Below, one piece after another: positions 1 through 8,618 of a stretch of 47,931 bases of DNA. How positions within the stretch are numbered: position 1 is the stretch's first letter; each line of letters begins with the position of its first letter. This DNA is from an uncultured Flavobacteriales bacterium (lineage in GTDB: Bacteria; Bacteroidota; Bacteroidia; Flavobacteriales_D; Sanyastnellaceae), in assembly GCA_949373165.1 (NCBI GenBank), contig CASICO010000019.1:1-47931 (forward strand). Direction: 5' to 3'. A program made the translations under genes and the position numbers. Under the pieces are notes generated by a model. The model was not told where the DNA came from, made no database searches, and saw only the letters and a program-made list of their open reading frames with translations.

Positions 1-880
1 ATCGCCTTGGAACCTGACTCCACGATGAGCTCAATGTGCTCCTTCTCAAGAACAGTCTCACGGTCGAGAACCAACTCATTCCGCTCAATGCTAACCACCT
101 CACCAGTATCCTCATCCACGAAATCCTCAACCCACGTCTTCAAAACACGGGCTGCCAATCGGCGACCCAAGACACGCTTCAAACCTGCCTTGCTCACCTT
201 GACTTCTTCAGCCAAGTCAAAAATACCGAAAATATCCCGGTCAGTCTCAAATCCAATGGCACGCAACAACGTGGTCACAGGTAACTTTTTCTTCCGATCG
301 ATGTAAGCATACATCACACTGTTGATGTCTGTAGCAAACTCAATCCAAGAGCCCTTGAATGGTATAATTCGTGCACTGTAAAGCTTGGTGCCATTGGCAT
401 GGCGGCTCTGGCCGAAAAACACACCTGGTGAACGGTGCAATTGATTGACAATGACACGCTCAGCGCCGTTCACTACAAAAGAACCTCGCGGCGTCATGTA
501 AGGAATCGTACCCAGGTAAACATCCTGGACGATGGTCTCAAAATCCTCGTGCTCAGGATCCGTACAATACAGCTTCAGCTTTGCCTTAAGCGGCACACTG
601 TAAGTCAGACCTCGTTCAATGCATTCAGTGATGCTGTAGCGCGGGGGATCGATGAAATAATCTAGGAATTCCAGCACGAATTGATTTCGCGTGTCCGTGA
701 TGGGAAAGTTCTCACTGAACACCTTAAATAGCCCTTCGATTCGCGGTTTTCAGGCTTGGTTTCAAGTTGGAAGAACTCCTGGAAAGAGCGGAGTTGGATG
801 TCCAGAAAATCCGGATAGGCAAGTCAGGTGAGGTGATGCAAAGCTATGCGCTGCTGCAGTGTGTGGATTCACCAAGTCAT
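1..880 (-). CDS. rpoB: RNA polymerase beta subunit, N-terminal part (partial, frameshifted)
   Basis: This is the start of the beta subunit of RNA polymerase; the gene runs off the left edge of the window. The stitched minus-strand translation gives [20 protein letters not shown], then [57 protein letters not shown] and [20 protein letters not shown], all landmark stretches of bacterial RpoB. The reading needs at least two one-base corrections: near 741, between the ENRES and EGLFKVF stretches, and near 818, just before YPDFLDI. A third is likely close to the start. I place the start at the ATG ending at 880; this is uncertain because the first codons are also disturbed. It lies downstream of rplL in the usual ribosomal-protein/rpo order. 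I read the indels as sequence errors, not a dead gene. Confidence 0.9.
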
Positions 881-1001
881 GGTGGGTATGGAGTTGTACA
901 AAGCAAGCGGCAGGTTGGTTGACAGGTTCAGACACAGGCACAAAAAGGTCAGGGCGGGGACCTGCTCCCCACCTGGACCTAAAAGGTTCAGCGAGTTGTG
1001 C

Positions 1002-1379
1002 TTACTTAAGCTCAACTTCTGCTCCGGCTTCCTCAAGTTGCGTCTTGAGGCTTCAGCTTCGTCTTTCGAAACGCCTTCCTTTACAGGAGCGGGTGCGCGT
1101 CAACGATGCCTTTGGCCTCTTTCAAGCCTAGACCGGTCAGCTCTTTTACTAGCTTTACAACAGCGAGCTTAGCAGCGCCAGCAGCTTTGAGAATCACATC
1201 AAATTCAGTCTGCTCTTCAGCGCCACCGTCTCCACCGCCTGCGGCGGGTCCTGCGACAACAGCAGCAGCAGCTGCGTGGCTCAATGCCGTGTTCGTCCTT
1301 CAAGATTGTGGCGAGTTCGTTCACCTCTTTTACGGTGAGGTTTACAGAGCTCTTCTGCCATTGATTTCAAATCAGCCAT
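1002..1379 (-). CDS. rplL: Ribosomal protein bL12 (L7/L12), frameshifted in this sequence
   Basis: This encodes the stalk protein that recruits translation factors to the 50S subunit. The stitched protein begins [11 protein letters not shown], passes through an acidic alanine/glycine-rich hinge ([17 protein letters not shown]), and contains the signature C-terminal stretch [18 protein letters not shown], then [12 protein letters not shown], ending [10 protein letters not shown]. The expected length of about 125 residues is kept. At least four one-base indels break the frame: just after AEEL, before the alanine hinge, after GIVD, and in the last 60 bases. An open minus-strand frame covers only the middle (1081-1284). 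It sits between rplJ and rpoB, the standard order. Confidence 0.93.
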
Positions 1380-1398
1380 GATTGATTGATTGAATGGT

Positions 1399-1947
1399 TT
1401 ATTCTATTAATTGAATATTGTCAAAGTCACACTTCGCGTTCGCAAGTGCTTTGACCAGACCGGAAATGGTGTTTCCACCTGATTGCAATGCGCCAACAAC
1501 GTTCTTGACATCGGGATCTGGAGCAAGCCAATAATCTCGCCAAGGAGTTCTTCTTTCGATCTTGATCGACGTAAGGGCCTCCAGTTGATCAGCTCCGACG
1601 TAACAAGCTTCTTCGACGTAAGCGCTTTTAGAATTGGGCGTCTCTTGTTCTTGCGGAAATCCTTGATCAGCTTCGCAGGCGCATTGCCCACATCTGCCGT
1701 CATCAAAGCAGTTTGCCCGACAGCACGTCATACAAGCTCGCCGTAAGTCGTTCTTCGACCGCTCCATCGCCTTGCGAAGCAGCGTGTTTTTCACCACCCG
1801 CACTGTGATGTCTTTCTTGAAACATTCTCGGCGCAATGTGTCGTGTCTGCAGAATTTAGACCCGAAGCATCCGTCAAGTACAACACATTCTTCTCCTGAG
1901 CATGCCTGGAGCTCATCAATCACTTGATTTTTTTCTTCGCGTGTCAT
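1399..1947 (-). CDS. rplJ: Ribosomal protein uL10, frameshifted internally
   Basis: uL10 anchors the bL12 stalk dimers to the 50S subunit. The frame is open from MTREEKNQVIDELQ to a stop at 1399, but the middle is read in wrong frames. The true protein is recovered by switching frame: LRRECFKKDITVRVVKNTLL and RKAMERSKNDL near the front, then VGNAPAKLIKDFRKNK and SKEELLGEIIGLLQ from a second frame, then VVGALQSGGNTISGLVKALA at the end. At 182 codons it is close to the family length. At least three compensating indels are needed. It starts 9 bases after the rplA stop, in the usual rplA-rplJ-rplL order. Confidence 0.92.
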   Translation of the reverse strand: MTREEKNQVIDELQACSGEECVVLDGCFGSKFCRHDTLRRECFKKDITVRVVKNTLLRKAMERSKNDLRRACMTCCRANCFDDGRCGQCACEADQGFPQEQETPNSKSAYVEEACYVGADQLEALTSIKIERRTPWRDYWLAPDPDVKNVVGALQSGGNTISGLVKALANAKCDFDNIQLIE

Positions 1948-1956
1948 GGGTTCCAG

Positions 1957-2655
1957 TTAGGCGTTCAGAGATCTTCGATTCAATCCGGATACCCGGTGCC
2001 ATCGTTGAGCTCATAAGATACGCTCTTGATGTAAGTCCCTTCGCAGCAGACGGGCGCAATCGCACCAAGGTTTGAAGGACTTCGCTAGCATTCTCCGCAA
2101 GCTTCTCTTCTCGAAAGACTCACCTTCCCAACGGAAGCATGGATGATGCCGTACTTGTCAACCTTGAAATCAATCTTACCTGCCTTAACGTCTTGTACAG
2201 CCTTGCCAACATCCATAGTGACTGTACCCGACTTCGGGTTAGGCATGAGGCCACGGGGTCCGAGAACTCGGCCCAACGCACCCACTTTGCCCATCACTTG
2301 GGGAGTGGTGATAATTACATCCACATCGGTCCATCCGCCCTTGATCTTCTCGACGTACTCGTCGAGGCCAACGTGGTCCGCACCTGCATCCTTGGCTTCC
2401 TGCTCCTTGTCAGGATTGCAAAGCACCAGTACGCGAACATTTTTCCTGTTCCGTGAGGAAGAGAAACCGTGCCACGTACCATTTGGTTGGCTTTTCGCGG
2501 GTCCACGCCAAGGCTGCACGGCAAGGTCAACTGATGCAGTCGAACTTCGCTGCGGAAACTTCCTTCACAAGTGCAGACGCATCGTCAAGCGAGTACGCTG
2601 TGTCTACGTCGAACTTTTCGAGCGCAGCTTTCGGTTGCTTTGTCAGTTGTGCCAT
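1957..2655 (-). CDS. rplA: Ribosomal protein uL1, frameshifted
   Basis: uL1 binds 23S rRNA at the mobile L1 stalk beside the E site. The stitched protein starts [18 protein letters not shown], followed by [78 protein letters not shown] and [11 protein letters not shown]. The span of 233 codons matches the family. The reading breaks after AAKFD (near 2537), after PHGTGK (near 2450) and near 2110, after which the last 50 residues are scrambled; a terminal RSLNA before the TAA fits the expected end. Only the central frame (2085-2519) is open. It starts about 10 bases after the rplK stop. Confidence 0.93.
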
Positions 2656-2664
2656 TTTGGCAGA

Positions 2665-3114
2665 TTATTGACGATCAGAAGGGCGAATCTCCGGTCGACG
2701 TTCAGCCCCATACTCCTTGCTGTCCCTGCGACCACTTTCATGGCAGACTCTGAGGTAAAGCAATTCAAATCGGGCATCTTGTCTTCTGCAATTGCGCGGA
2801 CTTGGTCCCACGTCACTTTGCCCACCTTATGTCTGTTGGATTCCGGAGAACCCTTCTTGAATTTGGCGGCTTCCATGAGCTGCACTGCTGCGGGCGGTGT
2901 CTTGATGACAAAGTCAAACGACTTGTCACTGTAGACCGTGATCGCAACGGGCAGAACTTTGCCAGCTTTATCTTGGGTTCTGCCCATTGAATTGCTTGCA
3001 GAATTCCATGATATTCACACCTTTCGCACCGAGAGCCGGTCCAACAGGAGGTGAAGGGTTGGCAGCGCCACCCTTACTTGCAGTTTGATCAGTCCAGGCG
3101 ACTTCTTTAGCCAT
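2665..3114 (-). CDS. rplK: Ribosomal protein uL11, frameshifted at both ends
   Basis: uL11 forms the base of the GTPase-associated centre with 23S rRNA. The start is MAKEVA, then a disturbed stretch that should read as the usual GLIKLQ segment, then [20 protein letters not shown] and IMEFCKQFN. The long open part reads [40 protein letters not shown] and [20 protein letters not shown], ending ARSMGLNV. The stop chosen at 2665-2667 needs one more frame change about 35 bases before the end. The span of 149 codons fits the family (about 145). It is followed directly by rplA. Confidence 0.92.
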
Positions 3115-3197
3115 GGATCATTTATATGTTGAACAGGTCGGCCTCAGTGCCAATGGGAAGCATTCTGGGACAGGCACGGGACGTCCTGGCTGTTCTA

Positions 3198-3786
3198 TTA
3201 AAAAATGGTTTCTGTGAATGTTTGAACTATCGTTAGCTCCTTCTCCACTTGGAGATACCCCAATTCCACGGGCGTCTTCCGTCCGAAGATCTTCACCATC
3301 ACCTTTAATTTCTTCTTTTCTTCGTTCACTCTCCTCAATGGTTCCGTGGAATCCGTTAAACGGACCATCGCCCACCTTCACCACTTCTCCAACTTTGATA
3401 TGGAATAGCTAATTTCCTCCTCACTCTCGGCCATTCATCCATCACACCCAAGATTCGCTTATCTCTTGATGGCGCAAAGCGAGTGGATCTCCCCGCTTTT
3501 CTGCTCCCAAAAATCCAATCACACTCGGCGTGCTTCGGATCACGTGAGGCACTTCACCAATCAGGGCAGCACTCCACAAAGACGTAGCCAGGGAATAAAT
3601 TGCGCTCCTTTCTGACCTTCTTGCCATTCCGGATTTGCAACACCTTTTCAGTCGGAATCAAAATCTGACCCACGTAATCCTGCAAGCCGGCCGCAGCAGA
3701 TTTCGGACTCGAGGAATCTCCTTGACCTTGTTTTCCTGCCCACCGATGGCGCGCACCACGTACCACTTCTTTTCGATATCGCTCAT
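3198..3786 (-). CDS. nusG: Transcription termination/antitermination factor NusG, frameshifted
   Basis: NusG binds the RNA polymerase clamp and couples transcription to translation or Rho. The stitched protein starts [20 protein letters not shown] and contains [20 protein letters not shown] and [13 protein letters not shown] of the NGN domain, then [19 protein letters not shown]. The C-terminal KOW domain shows as [17 protein letters not shown] and, after another frame change, [17 protein letters not shown]. The total of about 195 codons is slightly longer than the usual Bacteroidota protein. At least four indels break it. The GPFxGFxGxIEE motif identifies the KOW region. It lies between secE and rplK, as expected. 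Confidence 0.92.
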
Positions 3787-3801
3787 GACGTCTTGATCGA
3801 T

Positions 3802-4022
3802 TCAAAGCACGTATGCGTAAATCATGCCAATCACACCTTGCCAGATCTGATCTGCATGCATTCACACCAAAAACCCAATCCATCGCAAACACAACCCGCA
3901 ATGAGTAGAGATGCAACGAACACCAAAATCGAAGCCTCCTGCAAGTTCTTTGCAAGCAGGCCAAGTGACCTTCGTCACCAGCTCAGTGTAGACTCCTTCA
4001 CATATTCAGTGATTTGAGACAT
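3802..4022 (-). CDS. secE: Preprotein translocase subunit SecE, frameshifted
   Basis: SecE is the small membrane subunit that clamps SecY. The minus strand begins [11 protein letters not shown] and, after one-base corrections, continues [20 protein letters not shown] and [11 protein letters not shown], then a hydrophobic stretch with [10 protein letters not shown] and a short tail [11 protein letters not shown] before a TGA. This is the single-TM SecE form with the conserved KVTWP motif preceding the membrane helix. The span is about 73 codons, normal for the family. Three or four indels lie within 220 bases. It stands between tRNA-Trp and nusG. Confidence 0.88.
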
Positions 4023-4038
4023 CTGTTTGTGTGTTTTG

Positions 4039-4111
4039 CACGGGCGGCAGGACTCGAACCTGCAACCAATGGTTTTGGAGACCACTACTCTACCAATTGA
4101 GCTACGCCCGT
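4039..4111 (-). tRNA. tRNA-Trp (anticodon CCA)
   Basis: Read on the minus strand, this 73-base gene has a seven-pair acceptor (ACGGGCG with CGCCCGT) and discriminator G. It has a D-arm with AGCTCAATTGGTAGAG, the anticodon loop CTCCAAA giving CCA, and a T-loop GGTTCGAGTCC. No CCA end is encoded. It lies between tuf and secE, a placement conserved in many bacteria. Unlike the flanking protein genes it shows no indel. Confidence 0.95.
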
Positions 4112-4113
4112 AG

Positions 4114-4153
4114 ATCGGGAAGAAGACGCCCATTATGAGCATCTTCTTCCGAT
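4114..4153 (-). terminator. Hairpin after tuf, abutting tRNA-Trp
   Basis: Arms 4114-4129 and 4139-4153 pair over about 15 bases (one bulged G, one wobble pair) around a 9-base loop. In the direction of transcription it comes after the tuf stop and ends only two bases before the tRNA-Trp 5' end. There is no U-tract, so it may be an RNA-processing site or attenuator rather than a full terminator. Confidence 0.4.
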
Positions 4154-4180
4154 GATTTAAGTATCAAGTATTGACTAAAA

Positions 4181-5368
4181 TTAGCCGACCACTTCAGTCA
4201 CCTGACCAGCACCTACAGTACGTCCACCTTCACGGATAGCGAAACGCAGACCGACGTGCCATGGCCACAGCGTAGATCAACTCTACCTCGATGGTTACGT
4301 TGTCACCAGGCATTACCATCTCACGACCTGCTTCAAGAAGATCTCACCGGTTACGTCCGTTGTACGGAAGTAGAACTGAGGGCGGTACTTGTTGTGGAAT
4401 GGAGTGTGACGTCCACCCTCTTCTTTCTTCAAGATGTAGACCTCAGCCTTGAACTTGCTGTGTGGAGTTATCGTTCCAGGCTTGCAATCACCATACCACG
4501 CTTGATGTCTGTCTTCTCAATACCACGAAGCAGCAGACCTACATTGTCACCAGCTTCACCTCGGTCCAAAATCTTACGGAACATCTCAACACCCGTGATG
4601 GTAGACTTCATTCTCATCGTTCATACCGAAGATGTCAACTGCATCACCTGTGTTGATCACACCCGTCTCGATACGACCTGTTGCAACGGTTCCACGACCT
4701 GTGATCGTGAACACGTCCTCAACAGACATCAAGAAAGGCTTCTCGTTGTCGCGAGCTGGGATCTCAATGTACTCGTCCACGGCTTCCATCAGCTCCAGGA
4801 CAGTGTCCACCCACTTCTGCTTCACCGTTGAGCGCACCCAATGCAGAACCTTGAATGCAAGGCACGTTGTCTCCATCGTATTCGTAGAAGCTCAAGAGCT
4901 CACGAACTTCCATTTCAACCAACTCAAGCAATTCCTCATCATCGACCATGTCCACTTTGTTCATGAAGACAACCATGCGTGGCACACCAACCTGACGTCC
5001 GAGCAGGATGTGCTCACGGGTCTGGGGCATTGGGCCATCAGTGGCGGCAACCACCAAGATGGCACCATCCATTTGAGCGGCACCTGTTACCATGTTCTTC
5101 ACATAGTCAGCGTGACCTGGACAGTCAACGTGAGCATAGTGACGGCTCTGCCGTCTGCATACTCTACGTGTGAAGAGTTAATGGTAATACCACGCTCCTT
5201 TTCTTCCGGAGCGTTGTCAATTTGGTCAAACGAGCGAGCCTCGCTGAAACCCGCGTCGGCCAGCACTTTCGTGATGGCGGCGGTGAGGGTCGTCTTGCCG
5301 TGGTCCACGTGACCGATGGTCCCGATGTTCACGTGCGGCTTTGAACGATCAAACGTCTCTTTAGCCAT
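4181..5368 (-). CDS. tuf: Elongation factor Tu, frameshifted
   Basis: EF-Tu delivers aminoacyl-tRNA to the ribosome. The start reads [20 protein letters not shown] and continues with the P-loop [10 protein letters not shown] second frame gives [20 protein letters not shown] (the DCPGH G3 motif) and [13 protein letters not shown] (the NKxD G4 motif). A third gives [20 protein letters not shown] of domain 2. The end, [10 protein letters not shown] before TAA, is readable. The stop-to-start span is exactly 396 codons, the normal length, so the insertions and deletions cancel. Frame changes lie near 5145 and 4830, near 4605 and several times below 4500. It is preceded by four tRNA genes and followed by tRNA-Trp and secE. 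Confidence 0.95.
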
Positions 5369-5421
5369 GGTTTGGGTTGTTTGTGGTTAAACGTTATAAT
5401 AAAGATGTACTTCTGAAATGG

Positions 5422-5493
5422 AGCCAATGACGGGAATTGAACCCGTGACCTCTTCCTTACCAAGGAAGCGCTCTACCCCTGAGCTACATCGGC
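5422..5493 (-). tRNA. tRNA-Thr (anticodon GGT)
   Basis: On the minus strand, a 72-base cloverleaf: acceptor GCCGATG with CATTGGC (one G-U pair), D-arm AGCTCAGGGGTAGAGC, anticodon stem CTTCC/GGAAG around TTGGTAA giving GGT, and T-arm GGGTTCAATTCCC. It reads ACC and ACU codons. It is the last of four tRNAs upstream of tuf and is probably cotranscribed with it. Confidence 0.95.
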
Positions 5494-5512
5494 TTGAACC
5501 CTTGGGGTCTTG

Positions 5513-5585
5513 AGCGGAAGACGAGATTCGAACTCGCGACATTCAGCTTGGAAGGCTGATGCTCTACCAACTGAGCTACTTCCGC
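5513..5585 (-). tRNA. tRNA-Gly (anticodon TCC)
   Basis: On the minus strand, 73 bases: acceptor GCGGAAG with CTTCCGC, D-arm AGCTCAGTTGGTAGAGC, anticodon stem CAGCC/GGCTG region around TTCCAA giving TCC, and T-arm GAGTTCGAATCTC. It is the third of four tRNAs in the tuf-proximal cluster. Confidence 0.95.
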
Positions 5586-5613
5586 TTGCTCATCCGCAAT
5601 CGGTAAGTGTTTG

Positions 5614-5696
5614 TGGGGGTAATAGGATTCGAACCTATTCAGTCTAAGACAACAGATTTACAGTCTGCCCCGGCTCTCCAACTCCGGCGTACCCCC
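5614..5696 (-). tRNA. tRNA-Tyr (anticodon GTA)
   Basis: On the minus strand, 83 bases: acceptor GGGGGTA with TACCCCC and discriminator A. The anticodon stem CAGA/TCTG surrounds CTGTAAA, giving GTA. A long variable arm, typical of class II tRNA-Tyr in bacteria, precedes the T-arm AGGTTCGAATCCT. Confidence 0.95.
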
Positions 5697-5727
5697 AACA
5701 TGGTACAATTTTTAGGTCGATGATGTG

Positions 5728-5801
5728 AGCCGGTGGAGGGATTCGAACCCCCGACCTGCTGATTACAAATCAGCTGCTCTAGCCAACTGAGCTACACCGG
5801 C
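5728..5801 (-). tRNA. tRNA-Thr (anticodon TGT)
   Basis: On the minus strand, 74 bases: acceptor GCCGGTG with CACCGGC, D-arm AGCTCAGTTGGCTAGAGC, anticodon stem CTGAT/ATCAG around TTGTA giving TGT, and T-arm GGGGTTCGAATCCC. It is the first tRNA transcribed in the cluster, about 20 bases after the hpf terminator. Confidence 0.95.
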
Positions 5802-5821
5802 CTCTGTCAAAGAACAAGGGC

Positions 5822-5852
5822 AAAAAAAAGCCCTCCCCGATTTAGGGAGGGC
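5822..5852 (-). terminator. Intrinsic terminator after hpf
   Basis: GCCCTCCC (5830-5837) pairs perfectly with GGGAGGGC (5845-5852) around a 7-base loop. On the minus strand the stem is followed by a run of eight T (5822-5829). This is a classic Rho-independent terminator closing the xerC-hpf transcript before the tRNA cluster. Confidence 0.9.
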
Positions 5853-5921
5853 AAATGTAGTGTAGAAAACGCTGGGTACAAAGGGGAAAAACAAACTGTT
5901 ATCTCCCGAAATGCAAACGGC

Positions 5922-6215
5922 TTAAGCGGCCTTGCCACGGACCTTGAGCAACTGCTTTCTCAAGGCCTCTGCGACCTCGGTTGTCGCCTCCTCAAAAGTG
6001 CCGGCTCGCTTGCCACTGTGAATGTCAGGACCTGGCAAGCCCAACTTGACTTCTACCCGCTTATTCTCCTTCTCCTGATCCTTGTCCAGACGAAGAAAAA
6101 CGTCGGCCGTGAGGATGCCCGGATGGAACAGCGTCAGCTTGCTCAATTTCTCTTGGATGAATTCGACCAATGTCTGGTCTGCTTTGAAGTGAATGGACTG
6201 AACTTGAATTTGCAT
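5922..6215 (-). CDS. hpf: Ribosome hibernation-promoting factor (short HPF/RaiA family)
   Basis: A 97-residue protein starting MQIQVQSIHFKADQTLVEFI. It has the family fold signs: an N-terminal strand ending in a putative Q-S-I-H-F stretch, LVEFIQEKLSKL (helix 1), VFLRLDKDQ and VEVKLGLPGPDIH (strands), and a late helix FEEATTEVAEALRKQLLK. Family members bind the 30S decoding centre and inactivate ribosomes in stationary phase. The length matches the short form with no dimerisation tail, and the reading frame is intact. It begins 23 bases after the xerC stop, so the two are probably cotranscribed, and it ends in a strong terminator. Confidence 0.85.
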   Translation of the reverse strand: MQIQVQSIHFKADQTLVEFIQEKLSKLTLFHPGILTADVFLRLDKDQEKENKRVEVKLGLPGPDIHSGKRAGTFEEATTEVAEALRKQLLKVRGKAA

Positions 6216-6238
6216 GTAAGGAACTTGATGGTGAGACT

Positions 6239-7144
6239 TTAGAAAATGCCTCGCGTATCAAGTGGTGACCCTTTGTGTGCGTCCTTCAGCCTTCTCGTGC
6301 TGACGTGTGTGTAGTGCTGGGTGGCGTTCAAACTGCTGTGTCCCAATAACTCTTTCACTGCATTGATGTCGGCCCCGCGGTTTAAAAGATGCGTGGCGAA
6401 AGAATGCCGGATGACGTGAGGGCTGCACTTGTTAAGCGAGCTCGTCTCCGTAATGTAATGATTGACCCTGCGATAAACAAATGCTGGATACAGCTCACGG
6501 CCTCCATCCGTGACAATTAAGAATTCACTGACACCGGGCCTTTTAACCATGTATGACTCGGCCATGTCCAACAATTCTTGGGACACAGGGATCAGTCGCT
6601 CCCGCCCACCTTTGCCATTCACCTTGATGGTCCTTCGGCTGGCTTGAACGTCGGCATGCCTCAACTTGATCAATTCGTCCTGACGGATGCCCGTCTCATA
6701 AAGGAGGGTAAGCATCAACCTGTCTCGGAGCCCTGACCATGAGTCAGGGAAAATTTCGCCTTCTAGGAGCGCGGCAATGTTGCGCTCCGGCACGACCTCC
6801 CTCACTCGCTTTTCCAGCTTGGGGAGGGTAACCCCATTGCTGGGATCACGGTCGGTAAACGTCATGCGGCGTGCGAACCGGTTGAAGGTTCTGAACGCAC
6901 TGACTTTTCTGTGGATGGTCCGTGGGCTGCGGCCCTCTTGCATCATGTGCACCACCCAAGATCTTACCCAGTCCCCTTCAATACCCACCAACTCGTGGTG
7001 GTCGTATTTGTCCGAAAGGAAACGCTGAAACTGGTTTAAGTCCGAACGGTAACATCGCAACGTGTGCACACTTCCTCTTTTCTCCTTTTCCAAGAAGTGC
7101 AGGAAAGCCTGCAACGGCTTTTGGGGGGTAAGCGTGGTAGACAT
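6239..7144 (-). CDS. xerC: Tyrosine site-specific recombinase, XerC type
   Basis: XerC and XerD resolve chromosome dimers at dif. This 301-residue protein has an N-terminal SAM-like core-binding domain (LQAFLHFLEKEKRGSVHTLR) and a C-terminal catalytic domain. The active-site set is complete: the Arg in TGIRQDELIKL, the Lys in KVNGKGGRERLIPV, H-x-x-R in SPHVIRHSFATHLL, the second His in ELLGHSSL and the nucleophile Tyr in ATQHYTHV. The longer open frame begins with a TTG at 7162. I prefer the ATG at 7144 (MSTTLTPQKPLQ), which fits homologues better. The location beside rpsU and hpf is a conserved Bacteroidota arrangement and argues for the housekeeping enzyme, not a phage integrase. Confidence 0.9.
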   Translation of the reverse strand: MSTTLTPQKPLQAFLHFLEKEKRGSVHTLRCYRSDLNQFQRFLSDKYDHHELVGIEGDWVRSWVVHMMQEGRSPRTIHRKVSAFRTFNRFARRMTFTDRDPSNGVTLPKLEKRVREVVPERNIAALLEGEIFPDSWSGLRDRLMLTLLYETGIRQDELIKLRHADVQASRRTIKVNGKGGRERLIPVSQELLDMAESYMVKRPGVSEFLIVTDGGRELYPAFVYRRVNHYITETSSLNKCSPHVIRHSFATHLLNRGADINAVKELLGHSSLNATQHYTHVSTRRLKDAHKGSPLDTRGIF

Positions 7145-7193
7145 TTTGGTTTGGTTACTCAATAATAACCCACCAAATCATCTTACCAAATTA

Positions 7194-7382
7194 TCAGCCC
7201 ATCAAAGCCTTTTTGTTTTTGTAGACGGCTTTTTTCATCGCTTCACGACGCACCGTCTTCGGCTTCACATATTCTTTGCGGGCGCGGAGCATACGCCCAG
7301 TTTTCGTGCGATCGAACTTCTTCTTAAAACGCTTAAGAGCGCGTTCGATGTTTTCTCCCTCCTTGACCGGAATGATAAGCAT
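7194..7382 (-). CDS. rpsU: Ribosomal protein bS21
   Basis: A 62-residue, very basic protein starting MLIIPVKEGENIERALKRFK and ending MKKAVYKNKKALMG. The ENIERALKRFKKK opening and the Arg/Lys-rich tail are diagnostic for bS21, a late-assembling 30S protein near the anti-Shine-Dalgarno region. An upstream in-frame ATG at 7418 would add 12 hydrophobic residues foreign to the family, so I chose 7382. It lies 49 bases before the xerC start, in the same direction. Confidence 0.92.
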   Translation of the reverse strand: MLIIPVKEGENIERALKRFKKKFDRTKTGRMLRARKEYVKPKTVRREAMKKAVYKNKKALMG

Positions 7383-7443
7383 AATGGAAAATTGGACCGC
7401 GAAGATAGCGGATTTCAAGCAGAACAGACTTGTCTATTTCAGA

Positions 7444-8592
7444 TTATAACCCGTCTTTGATCAGGCTACGGGAAATGACCAGCTTTTGGATTTCAGAAGT
7501 GCCTTCTCCAATCGTACACAATTTTGAGTCTCTGTAGTACTTCTCTGCTGGAAACTCCTTGGTGTAACCATAGCCACCGAAGATCTGGACGCCCTCGGTT
7601 GCCACCGTCACACACATCTCCGAAGCTTGATATTTTGCCATTGCACCGAGTCGGGTCACATCCCCACCGTTCTCCTTGGCCCAGCATGCCTGGTTAATCA
7701 ACAATCTGGAGGCCTCAATGCCCACAGCCATGTCGGCCAGCTTAAACCCGATTCCCTGAAAGTGGGCGATGGGACGACCGAACTGCTCCCGCTCCTTTGA
7801 ATAAGCCAGAGCTGCATCGAATGCACCTCGACCAATGCCCAATGACAGCGCCGCGATGGAAATTCGACCACCATCCAAAATCTTCATCGCCTGAATAAAG
7901 CCCTCTCCAACATCCCCTAGGACATTGGCCGCTGGCACCCGACAATCCTCAAAAATGAGCTCTGCAGTCTCGCTTGCGCGCATGCCGAGCTTGTCTTCTT
8001 TTTTCCCTCCTTTGAAACCGGGCATGTCCCTTTCCACCACCATTGCGGTGATGCCATGGCTGTCTAACAGCTCTCCAGTCCGAACCAAAACCACGGCGAC
8101 TTCGGCACTGAGGCCATGGGTGATCCAATTCTTCGTTCCGTTCAGCACCCAGTCATCTCCGTCCTTCACCGCAGTGCAGCGCATGCGCATCGCATCCGAA
8201 CCTGTGCCTGCCTCGGTAAGGCCCCACGCTCCGATGTGCTCACCAGTAGCGAGTTTAGGCAAAAGCCGGCGCTTTTGTTCCTCATTGCCAAAGGTCAGAA
8301 TGTGATTGGTGCACAAGCTGTTGTGAGCGGCCATGCTCAATCCAACCGCCCCGCAAACCGCGGCTAGCTCTTCGATGGCCGCGGAATATTCGAAATACCC
8401 CAATCCAGCTCCGCCATACTGTTCGGGAACGAGCATCCCCAGAAGTCCGAGCTCACCCATTTTGGTGAACGTCTCACGCGGGAAATGTTGCGCTTCATCC
8501 CACTTCATGATGTGAGGTTGAATTTCTCTCGCCCCGAAATCTCTCACCATATCGCGGATCGCGGAAATGGTTTCACTGTCTTGGAAGTTCAT
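7444..8592 (-). CDS. Acyl-CoA dehydrogenase
   Basis: A soluble FAD flavoenzyme of 382 residues that introduces the alpha-beta double bond in acyl-CoA during fatty-acid or branched-chain amino-acid oxidation. Both family signatures are visible: GAWGLTEAGTGSDA, and QIFGGYGYTKEFPAEKYYRD near the C-terminus. The likely catalytic Glu is in TIGEGTSEIQ. The N-terminal helical domain (ETISAIRDMVRDF), middle beta domain and C-terminal four-helix domain are all present. I take the ATG at 8592 (MNFQDSETIS); the open frame reaches a TTG at 8622 that overlaps the previous stop. Chain-length specificity cannot be read from sequence alone. Confidence 0.9.
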   Translation of the reverse strand: MNFQDSETISAIRDMVRDFGAREIQPHIMKWDEAQHFPRETFTKMGELGLLGMLVPEQYGGAGLGYFEYSAAIEELAAVCGAVGLSMAAHNSLCTNHILTFGNEEQKRRLLPKLATGEHIGAWGLTEAGTGSDAMRMRCTAVKDGDDWVLNGTKNWITHGLSAEVAVVLVRTGELLDSHGITAMVVERDMPGFKGGKKEDKLGMRASETAELIFEDCRVPAANVLGDVGEGFIQAMKILDGGRISIAALSLGIGRGAFDAALAYSKEREQFGRPIAHFQGIGFKLADMAVGIEASRLLINQACWAKENGGDVTRLGAMAKYQASEMCVTVATEGVQIFGGYGYTKEFPAEKYYRDSKLCTIGEGTSEIQKLVISRSLIKDGL

Positions 8593-8618
8593 TGCATCCG
8601 TTTGAAGCACAAAGGTCG

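Noticed and set aside
1..5368. A cluster of pseudogenes in the ribosomal operon
   Set aside because: All are essential single-copy-type genes with normal total lengths and conserved residues; sequence error is the simpler explanation.
4586..5368. Two or three separate short EF-Tu-like genes
   Set aside because: The open frames overlap, run in order along one EF-Tu sequence and are joined by one-base shifts; they are pieces of a single tuf gene.
6239..7144. Tyrosine recombinase as a sign of an integrated element
   Set aside because: The neighbours rpsU and hpf, the full XerC motif set and the absence of att-like direct repeats or phage genes point to the housekeeping XerC.
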